Source of the DNA: Bryobacterales bacterium
Lineage (GTDB): Bacteria > Acidobacteriota > Terriglobia > Bryobacterales > Bryobacteraceae
Direction of reading: 5' to 3'
Assembly (NCBI GenBank): GCA_020851555.1
Contig: JADZCM010000038.1
Span: 62,001-126,000 of the forward strand
Length of the DNA stretch: 64,000 nucleotides
Position numbers and translations under genes: made by a program. Shown piece by piece: positions 33,724 through 42,821 of this stretch (positions within the stretch are counted from its first letter, which is position 1; each line of letters opens with the position of its first letter). The notes beneath the pieces are model-generated. The model had not been told where the DNA came from. It did not search any database and was given only the letters and a program-made list of their open reading frames with translations.

Positions 33724-36700
33724 ATGTTTCAGGCAATGATCGACCTGGGCTTCGAGCGGCGGTTCCTGGTGGTTTTCTTTGCCCTGTGCCTCGCCGGACT
33801 GGGGATGTGGAGCCTCTCGGAGCTTAAGGTCGAGGCCTACCCCGACATCTCCGACCTCCAGGTGACGGTGGTCACCCTGCACCCGGGATATGCCGCCGAA
33901 GAGGTCGAGCAGCAGGTATCGGTGCCCCTCGAGCGGGCGCTGAACAGCGTGCCGAACGTCATCTCCCGGAGGTCCCGCAGCATTTTCGGCCTTTCCGTCG
34001 TGGACCTGAGCTTCGACCACGGGGTGGATCAACAGGACGCCCGTCAGATGGTTCTGGAGAGGCTGCGAGACGTGGCTCTTCCGGATGGCGCGGAGCCGAC
34101 GCTGGCCCCTCCCACGACCCCGGCGGGTGAACTCTACCGCTACCGTGTGACGGGCGCCGGCTTTGACGATCTCCGGTTGCGGGAGCTTCAGGATTGGGTG
34201 ATCGCCCCCAGGCTGCTGCAAGTGCCGGGCGTGGGCGACGCTTTCCCTTTCGGCGGGCTGGTCAAGCAGTACCAGATCGTGGTCGATCCCATGGCTCTGT
34301 ACCGCTACGGGCTCTCGATTCAGGATGTGGCCCGGGCCGTCGACGCCAATAACCAGAACGCGGGCGGCTCCATGTTGGTCAGCGGGCAGCAAGGGCTGGC
34401 GGTACGGGGACTGGGGCTGGTGCGCTCGGTGGAGGACATCGAGAGCGTGGTGGTCGCCTCCAGCGGGGGCACGCCCGTATTTGTCCGCCAACTCGGACGG
34501 GTGGAGGTTGGCCACGCGCCACAGGCCGGCGTCTTCGGCCTCAACGACGAGAGCGGCGGCGTGGAGGGCATCGTAGTCATGCGGCGGGACGAGAACCCGA
34601 GCCAGGTGCTCAAGGGCGTAATCCAGGCCGTGGAGGAACTGAACGCCTCTCCGCTGCTCGAAGGCGCGAGGATCGAGCCGATCTACGACCGGACCGAACT
34701 GGTGGCGAACACTCTCCGCACGGTCTCGAGGACGCTGCTGGAGGCCCTCGTTCTGGTTTTTGCCGTCCTTCTTCTCCTTCTCGGCAGTCTGAGGGCGGCG
34801 ATTCTTACGGCCATCGTGATACCGCTGAGCCTCCTGTTCGCCTTTGCGTGCATGTACTTCGCCGATATCAACGCGAGCCTGCTGAGCCTGGGGGCGGTCG
34901 ATTTCGGGATCATCGTGGACGGCACCCTGGTGATGGTGGAGTACATCGTGCGGCGTCTGGCGGCGCGGGATCCGGAATCGTCCGTCACGGAGACCGTCAA
35001 GGCGGCGACGGCCGACATGCGCCGTCCCATCTTCTTCTCCATGCTGATCCTGATCGCGGCATACCTGCCGTTGTTCCTGCTGGAGAGGGTGGAACGGCGC
35101 CTGTTCATGCCCATGGCCTTCACCATCGCCGCCGCGCTGGTGGGGTCGCTGCTTCTCTCTCTCACCCTGGTCCCCGTACTGGCGACTTACTTCTTCCCCA
35201 AGGGGGTGAAGCCCTGGCGGAATCCGGTCTTGCGGTGGCTGACAAGGGGGTACGAGCTGGTTGTGCGTTTTGTGCTGGCACGTCCCGTGGCCGTGGCCGC
35301 CGCCACCCTCGCCGTGATCGGTTCCAGCTACTGGATGGCGAAGAAACTCGGGACGGAGTTTCTGCCGCAACTGGACGAGGGCGTCATGTGGATCCGGGCC
35401 AACGGTCCGCCGGGCATCTCCTTGCAGGCCTCGGCCGAAGTGGGCGCGCGGATACGGTCCATCTTGAGGGAGTCCCCCCAGGTGAAGCTGGTGACGTCCC
35501 AGACCGGACGCCAGGAGTCGAACACGGAACCGTTTGGCCCAAATCGAAACGAATTTCTGGTGGGGTTGACGCCTTACTCAACCTGGCCCCCGGGGATGAG
35601 GAAATCCGATCTGGTCCATGGATTGTCCGAGACACTCCGCAGCCGCGTCCCCGGCGTCAAGTTCAACTTCACGCAGCCCATCATCGACATGGTGATGGAG
35701 AACGTGACCGGCTCGTCGGGCGACCTTGCCGTCATTATCGCAGGGCCGGACCTGGCCGTGTTGCGAGAAAAGGCGGAGCAGACCTTACGGCTGCTGGAGA
35801 ACGTGCCGGGCGCGGCGGACACGTCCATCGAGCAGGAGGCGGACCAACCCCAGGTGCGGATCGAAATCAACCGGCAGGAGACCGCGCGCTACGGCATTAA
35901 CGTGTCCGACATTCAGGACGTGATCGAACTGGCGATCGGGGGCCGGCCGGTTACCGAGATGTTCGAAGGAGACCGCCGGTTCGACATCGTCGTGCGGTAC
36001 ACACCCGAGGCGCGCAGCACGGTGGCCGGAATCGGCGACATCCTGGTGACGGCCGCCGACGGCGCCAGGATTCCGCTCTCGCTGCTGGCGAATGTGAGGA
36101 TCACCGACGGAGCGTCCCTCATCTCGCGGCGCGAAAACCTGCGGATCATCAGCGTGCGCACCAACATCCGCGGGCGGGACCAGGGCAGCTTCGCGGCCGA
36201 GGCCCAGCGGCGTTTTCAATCCGAGGTGAGTCTCCCGTCAGGCTACCGGGTCGAATGGGGCGGGCAGTTCGAGAACCTGAGCCGGGCGCGCCGGCGCCTG
36301 GCGTGGATTCTGCCCATCACCATTGCGCTGATCTTCACCATTCTGTACTGGACTTTCAATTCTGTGCGTAAAGCCGCGCTCGTGCTGCTAACCGTTCCGC
36401 TGTCGATGGTGGGGGGCGTGGCCGCCCTGCATCTGAGAGGCATTCCCTTCAGCGTTTCGGCGGCGGTGGGGTTCGTTTCGCTTTTCGGCGTGGCGGTGAT
36501 GAGCGGCGTGCTCTACGTCGCGGAGATCCAGCGCCAGCGCCGGCACTCTGACCGCCCGCTGAAGGAAACCGTGCTGATCGGGGCTTGTGTCCAGTTCCGT
36601 CCTCTGGTGACTCTGATCACGCTGGCCTTGTTGGGCATGCTCCCCGCCGCCCTGGCCACCGGCATCGGCAGCGACATCCAGAGGCCGCTCGCTACCGTGG

Positions 36701-36789
36701 TTATAGGCGGGCTGGTCTCCACTCTGGGGCTCACGCTGATCGCGCTGCCCGGTCTCTATTATCTCGCGGAACGGAACGGCAAGACTTAG
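33724..36789 (+). CDS. CzcA-family heavy-metal efflux RND transporter
   Basis: 1021 residues, 12 membrane segments in two halves. The start LGFERRFLVVFFALCLAGLGMWSLSELKVEAYPDISDLQVTVVT is typical of the HME group of RND pumps. The proton-relay motif in TM4 reads GAVDFGIIVDGTLVMVEY, keeping D393, D399 and E406 of the CzcA pattern; the usual final Asn (VEN) is Tyr407. Porter-domain and second-half motifs such as FTQPIIDMVMENVTGSSGDLAVII and VGFVSLFGVAVMSGVLYVAEIQR are present. It probably exports divalent (Co/Zn/Cd) or monovalent (Cu/Ag) metals; which one is not resolved. Confidence 0.93.
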   Translation: MFQAMIDLGFERRFLVVFFALCLAGLGMWSLSELKVEAYPDISDLQVTVVTLHPGYAAEEVEQQVSVPLERALNSVPNVISRRSRSIFGLSVVDLSFDHGVDQQDARQMVLERLRDVALPDGAEPTLAPPTTPAGELYRYRVTGAGFDDLRLRELQDWVIAPRLLQVPGVGDAFPFGGLVKQYQIVVDPMALYRYGLSIQDVARAVDANNQNAGGSMLVSGQQGLAVRGLGLVRSVEDIESVVVASSGGTPVFVRQLGRVEVGHAPQAGVFGLNDESGGVEGIVVMRRDENPSQVLKGVIQAVEELNASPLLEGARIEPIYDRTELVANTLRTVSRTLLEALVLVFAVLLLLLGSLRAAILTAIVIPLSLLFAFACMYFADINASLLSLGAVDFGIIVDGTLVMVEYIVRRLAARDPESSVTETVKAATADMRRPIFFSMLILIAAYLPLFLLERVERRLFMPMAFTIAAALVGSLLLSLTLVPVLATYFFPKGVKPWRNPVLRWLTRGYELVVRFVLARPVAVAAATLAVIGSSYWMAKKLGTEFLPQLDEGVMWIRANGPPGISLQASAEVGARIRSILRESPQVKLVTSQTGRQESNTEPFGPNRNEFLVGLTPYSTWPPGMRKSDLVHGLSETLRSRVPGVKFNFTQPIIDMVMENVTGSSGDLAVIIAGPDLAVLREKAEQTLRLLENVPGAADTSIEQEADQPQVRIEINRQETARYGINVSDIQDVIELAIGGRPVTEMFEGDRRFDIVVRYTPEARSTVAGIGDILVTAADGARIPLSLLANVRITDGASLISRRENLRIISVRTNIRGRDQGSFAAEAQRRFQSEVSLPSGYRVEWGGQFENLSRARRRLAWILPITIALIFTILYWTFNSVRKAALVLLTVPLSMVGGVAALHLRGIPFSVSAAVGFVSLFGVAVMSGVLYVAEIQRQRRHSDRPLKETVLIGACVQFRPLVTLITLALLGMLPAALATGIGSDIQRPLATVVIGGLVSTLGLTLIALPGLYYLAERNGKT

Positions 36790-36833
36790 AGCAGGCCGCG
36801 GCGGACCCTGGTGTAACATGGAAAGTTGACTGC

Positions 36834-37658
36834 ATGAAAGCACTGTTCGAGGAGCTCCGGCCCGGCAGCAAAGACTGGGTTCTGGCGAAGAAGATCGACC
36901 CGCGCCGCCTGCCGGCTCACATCGCCGTCATCATGGACGGCAACGGCCGGTGGGCGAAGCGCCGCAACCTCCCGCGCGTGGCCGGGCACAAAGCCGGGGC
37001 GGAGGCGGTGCGCGCGACGGTCGAGGCTTGCGCCCGCCTGGGGATCCGGTTTCTTACTCTGTACGCTTTCTCCGCCGAGAACTGGAAACGCCCTCAGGAC
37101 GAGGTCAGCACCCTTTGGCGGCTGCTCCACGTGTATCTTCGCAAAGAACTCTCTAACCTGCATAAACACAATGTGCGGCTGACGGCCATCGGGAGGCTGG
37201 ACGCCCTGCCGGCGGCGGCGCGGGAGGAACTGGAAGCCGCCATCCAGGCCACTCAGGCCAATGACGGCCTGCAAGTCAACCTCGCCCTCAACTACGGCGG
37301 CAGAAACGAGTTAGTGGACGCCTTCAACGAGATTCTCAAAGAGCAGTGCGGGCGCGCCGCCCCCGGCAGCCTGCGGGTGGACGAGGCCGGCATTTCCGCC
37401 CATCTCTACACGCGGCACCTGCCGGACCCCGACCTTCTGATCCGCACCTCCGGGGAGATGCGGGTCAGCAACTTCCTGCTCTGGCAGATCGCTTACTCGG
37501 AGCTGTATGTCACCGAGGTGCTCTGGCCAGATTTCCGGCGGCACGATCTCCTGTTGGCGATCGCCGACTTTCAGAAACGGGACCGGCGCTTCGGCGGCTT
37601 GAGCCGTGTCCCACCGGCCCGGCAAGGCCGCGCCTGCGGAGACCCCCATCCACGATGA
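36834..37658 (+). CDS. uppS: isoprenyl transferase (undecaprenyl diphosphate synthase)
   Basis: 274 residues from ATG 36834; the longer frame to 36585 lies inside the czcA-like gene and is rejected. Cis-prenyltransferase motifs: LPAHIAVIMDGNGRWAKRRNLPRVAGHKAGAEAV (catalytic Asp D35), LTLYAFSAENWKRP, NDGLQVNLALNYGGRNELVDA, and PDPDLLIRTSGEMRVSNFLLWQIAYSELYVTEVLWPDF. It makes the C55 carrier lipid for peptidoglycan. Its ATGA overlaps cdsA, as in many bacteria, but here the pair is separated from frr by about 9 kb. A -10-like TAACAT is at 36814-36819. Confidence 0.95.
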   Translation: MKALFEELRPGSKDWVLAKKIDPRRLPAHIAVIMDGNGRWAKRRNLPRVAGHKAGAEAVRATVEACARLGIRFLTLYAFSAENWKRPQDEVSTLWRLLHVYLRKELSNLHKHNVRLTAIGRLDALPAAAREELEAAIQATQANDGLQVNLALNYGGRNELVDAFNEILKEQCGRAAPGSLRVDEAGISAHLYTRHLPDPDLLIRTSGEMRVSNFLLWQIAYSELYVTEVLWPDFRRHDLLLAIADFQKRDRRFGGLSRVPPARQGRACGDPHPR

Positions 37659-38431
37659 AGCGGATCGCCACGGCGGCTGTCCTGGCGCCCCTGATCGCCT
37701 GCGTGGTGTTACTGGGACCCGCCTGGCTTTTGTGGCTGGTGACCGCCATGGTCGCCGTGCTCTGCTTCCGTGAGTACGGAGCCATCGCGGCCGCCTACGG
37801 GTTGGGACATCCCGGCCCGGCGGGGTACGCCGCGGGCCTGCTGGTTCTGCTGCTCCCGCGCGCCGACGCGCTGATGATCACGCTCATCTGCCTGCTGGCA
37901 CTGGCTCTGGTGGCTGGATCCGGCGACCTGTCGGCCGCGCTGCCCCGCGCCGGCGGATTCCTGCTCGGCGTGATCTATATCTTCGGCCCGTGGCGCAGCG
38001 CGCTTGCTTTGCACGCGGCGGCCCCCCGCTGGCTGTTCCTGGTCCTGGCCGTGAACTGGCTGGGCGACACTGCCGCCTACTATGCCGGCCGCGCCTGGGG
38101 CCGGCACAAGATGGCCCCCAAGTTGAGCCCCGCGAAAACCTGGGAAGGCTGCGCGGCCTCGTTGGCCGCATCCGTGACGTTCGGATATCTGTTTCTCGCC
38201 TGGGCGATGCCGGACTTAAATCTCGCGCTGAGGATCGGAATACCCGTAGCCGCCAACGTCGCCGGCCAGGCGGGCGATCTGGCGGAGTCCGTTCTAAAGC
38301 GCGGCGCCGGGGTGAAGGACAGCGGCCGCTCGCTGCCGGGACACGGGGGCTGGCTTGACCGGGTGGACGGCACGCTGTTCGCCCTTCCTGTGGTTCACCT
38401 GATCCTGGTAGCCGTGGGACGTGCCGGCTGA
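37655..38431 (+). CDS. cdsA: phosphatidate cytidylyltransferase
   Basis: 258 residues, ATGA overlap with uppS. It makes CDP-diacylglycerol at the inner membrane. The family signature is complete: LSPAKTWEGCAASLAASVTF, then AGDLAESVLKRGAGVKDSGRSLPGHGGWLDRVDG at the C-terminus, with the two Asp and Lys/Arg residues used for metal and substrate binding. About seven hydrophobic segments. It converges on the minus-strand fmdB/dacB genes; the 23-nt gap has no obvious terminator. Confidence 0.94.
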   Translation: MKRIATAAVLAPLIACVVLLGPAWLLWLVTAMVAVLCFREYGAIAAAYGLGHPGPAGYAAGLLVLLLPRADALMITLICLLALALVAGSGDLSAALPRAGGFLLGVIYIFGPWRSALALHAAAPRWLFLVLAVNWLGDTAAYYAGRAWGRHKMAPKLSPAKTWEGCAASLAASVTFGYLFLAWAMPDLNLALRIGIPVAANVAGQAGDLAESVLKRGAGVKDSGRSLPGHGGWLDRVDGTLFALPVVHLILVAVGRAG

Positions 38432-38454
38432 GGCGGTCCGCCCCTTGAGCTTGC

Positions 38455-38685
38455 TCACGCCATCCCGCAGGTGCCGCTGTTGGGACAGGCGCCGGCCGAT
38501 GGGCACCCGGCGGGCCGGGAGGGCTGTTTGGCTTCGGAGACTGCCACGGCGAAGGTTGAAAGGCGCATGGTGACGCGGGGCCGCCCGCATGAGGGGCACG
38601 TCACGCCCGCGGCCTGGCCGGCACGGGCCACGCGCTTCTCGAACTCAGCGTCACAGTCTTCGCACCGGTACTCATAAATCGGCAT
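38455..38685 (-). CDS. FmdB-family small zinc-ribbon protein with a Cys-rich tail
   Basis: 76 residues from ATG 38685 (GGGGA ribosome site upstream; the frame to 38727 overlaps dacB). The zinc ribbon is MPIYEYRCEDCDAEFE with C8 and C11, and VTCPSCGRP with C30 and C33, the classic FmdB regulatory-protein pattern. The C-terminal tail GCPSAGACPNSGTCGMA adds three more cysteines, common in this family. The function is unproven; a regulatory or metal-carrier role is often suggested. It starts 1 nt after the dacB stop, so it is the last gene of an MFS-dacB-fmdB operon. Confidence 0.85.
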   Translation of the reverse strand: MPIYEYRCEDCDAEFEKRVARAGQAAGVTCPSCGRPRVTMRLSTFAVAVSEAKQPSRPAGCPSAGACPNSGTCGMA

Positions 38686-38686
38686 T

Positions 38687-40243
38687 TCAGTTCCCCTCGT
38701 CCAACAGCAACATACATATTCTATCAACCAGCGCCCGGATCTCGGCGGCGGGCGCGGTGTAGTTGTTCACCAATACGGCGAAGGCCAGCGTAGAGCCTTG
38801 CTTCCCCGTGGCGTAGCCGGCCAAACCGTTCACCCGCGTCATGCTTCCGCTCTTGGCGCGGATGCTTCCCGGAGGCGCCTTCTCAAGACGATGCTCCAGG
38901 GTGCCTTCCTTCCCCGCAAGGGGCAGGAGTTTCAGCCACTCCTCCCTCAGAGGCGATGCGTGCATGTAGGCGAGCAGGCGCGTAAGCGCCCGGGGCGCAA
39001 CCGAGTCCAGCATGGAGAGACCCGAGCCGTCCACCAGCGAACATTCATCCTTCGGAACTCCCACCTCGCCCAAAAACGCGCGCAACTCCTCGAGCGCCGC
39101 CTGCCTGGAGCCGGTCGTCCGCCGCACACGGCCAACCTCGCGGAGCACCAGTTCCGCGTGCAGGTTCAGGCTCTCTTTGCTGGTGATCTCCAGGATTTCG
39201 GAGAGCGGCGGCGAGGCCAATCGCGCCAGTTGGACCCCGGCCGCAGCGCCGGGCCTCGCCTGGCTTTCCATTTCGTTAACGAAGCGATGCCTGGCGACGG
39301 GCTTGCCGCCGATCGTCACCCCCCGGCGCGCCAAAGCCTCGTACAGCGCCGTGGCCGCGTACTCCGCCGGATCCTCGACCGCGATGAAACGGCTGGTTGG
39401 AGAGCGCGCCGCCACCGTGCCCCAGACGCGAAGCTGGCGGGACCCTTGCATCCGTTCGAGCTGGATCCTGGTCTCCCCCGCGGCCGCCGTTCGGACGCGG
39501 TTTTCGATGACGAAATACTCAAGCGGCGGCGAGAGCCGCAGTTGCGCGGGGCCGCCGGCACGCGACGAGGGGTGGATGCCGAGCGCCAGCCGGTTCTCGT
39601 TGAGCGTCAGCGCGCTGACCGGCGCCCCGTAGTCCCACAGTGCGTCCTCCTGCGCGCGTCCCTCGGCGTAAGGTTCCCAAGGATAGGCCGTGTCGTCCCC
39701 CACCACGTTCCCGTCGATACGCTTCACCCCATGAGCCGTGACCTGCGCCGCCAGGTCCTCGATCGCTTGCAGCGGGTCCCCGGCGGCCTGCTTGCTGCCG
39801 AAGGGCATGGGCCGTCCCGATAGCGTCGGGTCTCCGCCTCCCACCAGCACCAGGTCCCCGGCGATCCGCCCGGCGGCATCCGGCGGCCCGCCGGCGGTCA
39901 CCAGGGTCGTGAACCGGTAATCCGCTCCCAGCCGGGACAGCGCCAGCGCGGCGGTCCAGAGTTTGGCCGTGGAGGCCGGCACGAAGGGACGGTCCTGCTG
40001 GTAGGCGGCCAGAGTCCGGCCGCCGGCCAAGTGGACCACGTGGATGCCCCAGAATCCGCGCCTGGCCGGAGGGATGGACGAGAGGACCGCTTCTATCTCC
40101 CGGTTCAGCCGCTGTGCAGCGAGCGGGTGCGGCAGTAGCGAGGCCGCCAGGATCGCGGCCACAAGAACGGCCCTGCTTCCCAGCCGCGGCGTGGGCCGGG
40201 TCGCTCTCCGGGGTGGGCACATCGGGGTGGACGGGAGGCTCAT
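38687..40243 (-). CDS. dacB: D-alanyl-D-alanine carboxypeptidase/endopeptidase (PBP4, S13 family)
   Basis: 518 residues from ATG 40243, which overlaps the MFS stop (ATGA); the frame extending to 41128 is an antisense-like artefact over the MFS gene. The signal segment is AVLVAAILAASLLPHPLAAQ. Catalytic motif 1 is FVPASTAKLWTAAL (S91, K94), the SxN-region motif ECSLVDGSGLSMLDSVAPRALT, and the KTG-type motif SIRAKSGSMTRVNGLAGY. The large insert domain between motif 1 and the second motif is typical of class C PBP4. It trims or cuts peptidoglycan cross-links in the periplasm. Confidence 0.92.
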   Translation of the reverse strand: MSLPSTPMCPPRRATRPTPRLGSRAVLVAAILAASLLPHPLAAQRLNREIEAVLSSIPPARRGFWGIHVVHLAGGRTLAAYQQDRPFVPASTAKLWTAALALSRLGADYRFTTLVTAGGPPDAAGRIAGDLVLVGGGDPTLSGRPMPFGSKQAAGDPLQAIEDLAAQVTAHGVKRIDGNVVGDDTAYPWEPYAEGRAQEDALWDYGAPVSALTLNENRLALGIHPSSRAGGPAQLRLSPPLEYFVIENRVRTAAAGETRIQLERMQGSRQLRVWGTVAARSPTSRFIAVEDPAEYAATALYEALARRGVTIGGKPVARHRFVNEMESQARPGAAAGVQLARLASPPLSEILEITSKESLNLHAELVLREVGRVRRTTGSRQAALEELRAFLGEVGVPKDECSLVDGSGLSMLDSVAPRALTRLLAYMHASPLREEWLKLLPLAGKEGTLEHRLEKAPPGSIRAKSGSMTRVNGLAGYATGKQGSTLAFAVLVNNYTAPAAEIRALVDRICMLLLDEGN

Positions 40244-41463
40244 GCCGGCCGCGGTCTCCGGGTCAGCCTCGCATAGGCCAACAGCAGAACCGCCAGCAGA
40301 AACACCGCGCAGGAGCCCAACATCGGAAGAAAGATGACAACCCTGATCCCCCAGAGGTGAGCGTAGAGGCCCATCGTAGCGGGCGCGAGCCAACCGCCCG
40401 TGGATCCCCAGGAGAAGATCCCGTTGAAGAACCCAGGGTGGTAGTAGGGGAACCGGTCGCCGATCATCTCGGCTACCACCGGATAGATGGGAGCGAATCC
40501 CGCTCCTACAAAGAGCACCCCGCTGGCGGCGCCAAACAGGTTTCTGGTGAAGTACAGGATGGCGCACCCGAACAGAGCCGAGAGAGTGCTGAGAAACAGC
40601 AGCCTCCCGTGGCGCACTCGCGGGAGAACCGGCTGCAACGCCACTCTGCCGATCAGGAGTGCAAGCCAGTAGACCGAGAGGATCTTGAGAGCCACTGCGG
40701 GACTGGCGCCCAGCCGCTGCACCAGCAGAAGCGGCAGCCAGCCCGCCAGCGCCCACTCGTTGCCGAACTGTATGAACAGCAAGACGCTGAACACCAATGC
40801 GCCGGGGCTTTTGAAGTCGTTGAAAGCCTCCCGCAGAGTCGGCTGGGGCGGTGGTGGCGCGGCGGAGAACCTCGACTTGGCGAAACTCCCGGCGAAAAAG
40901 CCGGGGATCAAGGCCAGCAGCACGAGAATACTCGGCACCGTGTAGACGTAGAAGGCTCCGGCCACCAGGATTACCACGAGCAGGCAACCAAGGCCGAAGA
41001 AGGCGCCGGCGAGATTCAACGTGGCCGCCCGATCCCGCGCATACAGCGGCGAAATGGCGTGGAAAGCCGCGTTCGTCAGCCACCCGAGGCTGAGCCCCAG
41101 CAGGAACAGACCGCCCACACGCCACCACGGAGACGCGGCCATGGGAACCGCGGCCAGATACAGGAAGCCCGCGCAGGCCGACCCGGAGGAGAGAACCAGA
41201 AGGAAGCGCACGCCCTTGCGGGACAGCAGAACCTGGGCCGGCTTGATGGAAGCCAGCATCCCGGCGTTGAGGCTCAGGAAGTAACTGCCGGCCACCAGGA
41301 ATTGCGAACTGACATGGAACCCCCAGGCGGGGAGGATGGCGCCCAGGAACGCGACTAGGATACCGGAGAGGAGGAAGCCGGCCAAGCTCTTCCGGACGAG
41401 CGAATCCTCCCGCAAACCCGCCGCTCCACCGGATTGGCCAGGGGACATCGCCGGCGCTTCCAT
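40240..41463 (-). CDS. MFS transporter, sugar-permease-like
   Basis: 407 residues from ATG 41463; ATG 41448 is an alternative, and the open frame to 41568 adds non-hydrophobic sequence. About 12 membrane segments. Segments include LAGFLLSGILVAFLGAILPAWG, YFLSLNAGMLASIKPAQVLLSRKGVR, and GFAPIYPVVAEMIGDRFPYYHPGFFNGIFSWGSTGGWLAPATMG. The last resembles the FucP/NagP-like and Mfsd4-like branches, in which TM10 carries PxxPxxxA. The substrate may be a sugar or a cell-wall fragment; pairing with dacB by ATGA overlap suggests a cell-wall connection, but this is only inference. Confidence 0.82.
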   Translation of the reverse strand: MEAPAMSPGQSGGAAGLREDSLVRKSLAGFLLSGILVAFLGAILPAWGFHVSSQFLVAGSYFLSLNAGMLASIKPAQVLLSRKGVRFLLVLSSGSACAGFLYLAAVPMAASPWWRVGGLFLLGLSLGWLTNAAFHAISPLYARDRAATLNLAGAFFGLGCLLVVILVAGAFYVYTVPSILVLLALIPGFFAGSFAKSRFSAAPPPPQPTLREAFNDFKSPGALVFSVLLFIQFGNEWALAGWLPLLLVQRLGASPAVALKILSVYWLALLIGRVALQPVLPRVRHGRLLFLSTLSALFGCAILYFTRNLFGAASGVLFVGAGFAPIYPVVAEMIGDRFPYYHPGFFNGIFSWGSTGGWLAPATMGLYAHLWGIRVVIFLPMLGSCAVFLLAVLLLAYARLTRRPRPA

Positions 41464-41778
41464 TTCACCGACCACCACCTGCGTATTGTATCTCGCCGCG
41501 CGCTCCGCCGGGCTCCGGATTCCGGAAGACCGGCAGCGGGATCTATGAGAAACCGGAGCCGCGTCCACCTTAGTTGCTTAATCCTAAAGAACTTACGCCT
41601 GGCAGGGAGATTGCTCGCCCATTTTGGGGGAGAGGTTGTCTGGGTTTGGTGGGTTGCCTCTCCTGGTGGGTTCCTGGGCCCCGCTTCGCCGGCGGGGTTT
41701 TCCTTTTTCTTGCCTTTGTTAGACTGGAAGCTCGCGCCCTCCAGGGCAGAGAATCGTGTGCCCCCGCCGGGCGCCCCC
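41464..41778. other. non-coding gap between divergent MFS and alpha/beta hydrolase genes
   Basis: No credible gene in 315 nt. The region must hold both promoters. It contains a plus-strand stem-loop followed by a terminator (listed separately). The minus-strand sequence near 41570-41600 is AT-richer (TTCTTTAGGATTAAG) and could be the MFS promoter. Confidence 0.5.
41629..41708 (+). promoter_or_regulatory. stem-loop plus Rho-independent terminator in the hydrolase leader (candidate attenuator or small RNA end)
   Basis: A perfect 7-bp stem GGAGAGG (41629-41635) with CCTCTCC (41657-41663) encloses a 21-nt G/T-rich loop. It is followed by CCCCGC (41679-41684) and GCGGGG (41692-41697) with a 7-nt loop and a T-tract TTTTCCTTTTT (41698-41708). 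TGGTGGGTT occurs twice, once in the loop and once after the first stem. The terminator lies 71 nt before the hydrolase ATG on the same strand, so it is either a regulatory attenuator or the end of an unseen small transcript. I do not recognise the RNA family. Confidence 0.6.
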
Positions 41779-42795
41779 ATGCCAGGCATTTACGCACGCT
41801 GGATCAATTCCTGGGAACTGAGGCTGGCCGGGCGTGACCCCAACCGCAGAGTCCTTCCGTTTGAGTGGGGTCTGGACTGGCTGGGGGAGGTTGAACCGGC
41901 CGCGGACCCACCGGACTGTCTGCGCCGCTACGCGAACCGTGCGGTTCGGGAGTCCGAGCAGTTCTTCGCATTCCAGCCTCCCGCGGACTACGACCTGCGG
42001 GGAGACACGTTGACGTTCACCAGTCCGGTGGTCTCTCCGTATGCGGAGAACAACCGGGTGTATGGCCGCTACTTCCCCGCTCGCCGGGATGGGGGGCGCG
42101 CGGTCCTGGTTCTCCCCCAGTGGAACGCGGACGCCTCCGGTCACGTGGCGTTGTGCCGCCTTTTGAACCGCTTCGGGCTGAGCGCGCTGCGGCTCAGCCT
42201 GGCGTACCATGACCGGCGGATGCCCCCGGGCGAACGGCGGGCGGATTTCCATGTTTCCAGCAACCTCGGCCGCACAATCCACGCCTGCCGCCAGTCGGTG
42301 ATCGACGCCCGCGCCTGTCTGGAATGGCTGTACCGGCGGGGCTACCGGCGGCTGGGCATCCTGGGAACCAGCCTCGGCTCCTGCATAGCGTTCATCGCCG
42401 CCACGCATGATCCCAGGGTCCGGGCGGGCGTCTTCAACCACGTTTCGATGTGGTTTGGGGACGTGGTGTGGACGGGGCTTGCCACGCGCCCGGTGCGGCA
42501 GGGATTGAATGGCGCTGTCACGCAGGATCTGCTGCGGGAGTGCTGGGCGCCGATCAGTCCCGCCAGCTACGTCGGCCGCGTCGCGGGCCGGGACATGGAC
42601 AGCCTGCTGGTATGCGCCCGGCACGACACGTCTTTTCTGCCCGGGTTTTCCAAACAATTCATAGAATTAATGTTTAGAACAACTTCCAGGGTGCGTGTAG
42701 TCTGGCTTCCGTGCGCCCACTACACCACGGGCGAGTTCCCGTTCAACCTGCTGGACGGGTTCGCCATGTGCCGCTTCCTGGCCGCCCGCCTCTGA
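41779..42795 (+). CDS. alpha/beta hydrolase (ABHD18-like)
   Basis: 338 residues from ATG 41779; the frame extending back to 41434 crosses a terminator and is rejected. Nucleophile elbow LGILGTSLGSCIAFI (GxSxG, near residue 200). Pre-elbow strand AVLVLPQWNADASGH provides the oxyanion region, SLLVCARHDTSFLPGFSKQF the acid, and VVWLPCAHYTTGEFPFNLLDG the catalytic His. The family is the uncharacterised ABHD18-like hydrolases. No signal peptide. The leader carries an attenuator-like terminator. The independent RNA unit begins just after this gene. Confidence 0.85.
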   Translation: MPGIYARWINSWELRLAGRDPNRRVLPFEWGLDWLGEVEPAADPPDCLRRYANRAVRESEQFFAFQPPADYDLRGDTLTFTSPVVSPYAENNRVYGRYFPARRDGGRAVLVLPQWNADASGHVALCRLLNRFGLSALRLSLAYHDRRMPPGERRADFHVSSNLGRTIHACRQSVIDARACLEWLYRRGYRRLGILGTSLGSCIAFIAATHDPRVRAGVFNHVSMWFGDVVWTGLATRPVRQGLNGAVTQDLLRECWAPISPASYVGRVAGRDMDSLLVCARHDTSFLPGFSKQFIELMFRTTSRVRVVWLPCAHYTTGEFPFNLLDGFAMCRFLAARL

Positions 42796-42821
42796 GACGC
42801 AGCCGGGGCCCGAGTTTTCCG

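Noticed and set aside
40244..41128. Extension of dacB to 813 residues
   Set aside because: It overlaps the MFS coding region in another frame, while a good signal peptide and ATGA overlap define the start at 40243.
41580..41720. Segment before the hydrolase considered as SRP RNA, tmRNA or tRNA
   Set aside because: None of the diagnostic elements (GGAA-type SRP loop, tRNA-like ends, anticodon arm) is present.
41434..41778. Extension of the alpha/beta hydrolase upstream
   Set aside because: The extension contains a terminator hairpin and T-tract and overlaps the MFS gene start; coding there is not plausible.
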